Shown here piece after piece: positions 6,462 to 6,482 of a stretch of 6,482 nt of DNA (its first letter is position 1; every line of letters starts with the position of its first letter). Below the pieces are notes generated by a model, which saw nothing but the letters and a program-made list of their open reading frames with translations, ran no database searches and had not been told where the DNA came from. A program made the position numbers and the translations under genes. The stretch is from Peptostreptococcaceae bacterium (lineage in GTDB: Bacteria; Bacillota_A; Clostridia; Peptostreptococcales; Acidaminobacteraceae), in NCBI GenBank assembly GCA_013619035.1, contig JABXKX010000530.1, positions 1 to 6,482 of the forward strand. Reading direction: 5' to 3'.

Positions 6462-6482
6462 AAAGTTGATCCCCAATCAGAA

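Noticed and set aside
6465..6480. Short inverted repeat TTGAT/ATCAG after the gamma subunit gene as a terminator
   Set aside because: The stem is only four or five pairs including a G-U, has no visible T-run, and the window ends here.

Overview
The window comes from an AT-rich, low-GC anaerobic bacterium. Strong GGAGG-type ribosome sites, TGG used for tryptophan, and ptb/buk genes beside a ferredoxin-linked 2-oxoacid oxidoreductase suggest a fermentative, probably amino-acid-fermenting member of the Bacillota (Clostridia-like). The genus cannot be told from the sequence. All genes lie on the + strand.

Layout: (1) 2-940 is the 3' part of a butyrate kinase gene cut by the window edge. (2) 941-1163 is a 223-base regulatory gap. 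It holds a long hairpin terminator, a set of TGCAA/TTGCA palindromes, an inverted repeat and a near-consensus sigma-54 (-24/-12) promoter. (3) 1164-3150 carries ptb (phosphate butyryltransferase) and a second, complete buk. (4) 3169-3843 encodes a P-loop ATPase-like protein of unknown role. (5) 3891-6461 encodes a four-subunit 2-oxoacid:ferredoxin oxidoreductase in the order ferredoxin subunit, alpha, beta, gamma, most likely the branched-chain (2-oxoisovalerate) enzyme VOR. The sequence ends 21 bases after the gamma stop codon.

How the genes work together (inference from known families): branched-chain 2-oxoacids from valine, leucine and isoleucine transamination would be oxidatively decarboxylated by VOR to acyl-CoA, CO2 and reduced ferredoxin. 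Ptb would exchange CoA for phosphate, and Buk would transfer the phosphate to ADP, releasing a branched-chain fatty acid and ATP. From 1164 on, the genes are closely spaced (overlap of 1 base to gaps of 47) with no visible internal terminator, so they probably form one operon driven by the sigma-54 promoter. This resembles the sigma-54/BkdR-controlled bkd operon of Bacillus, with a ferredoxin-dependent oxidoreductase replacing the NAD-linked dehydrogenase complex.

Most of the window is well-understood metabolism. The parts worth a second look are the control region, the altered loop in the first kinase, and the uncharacterised P-loop protein placed between the kinase and VOR genes.
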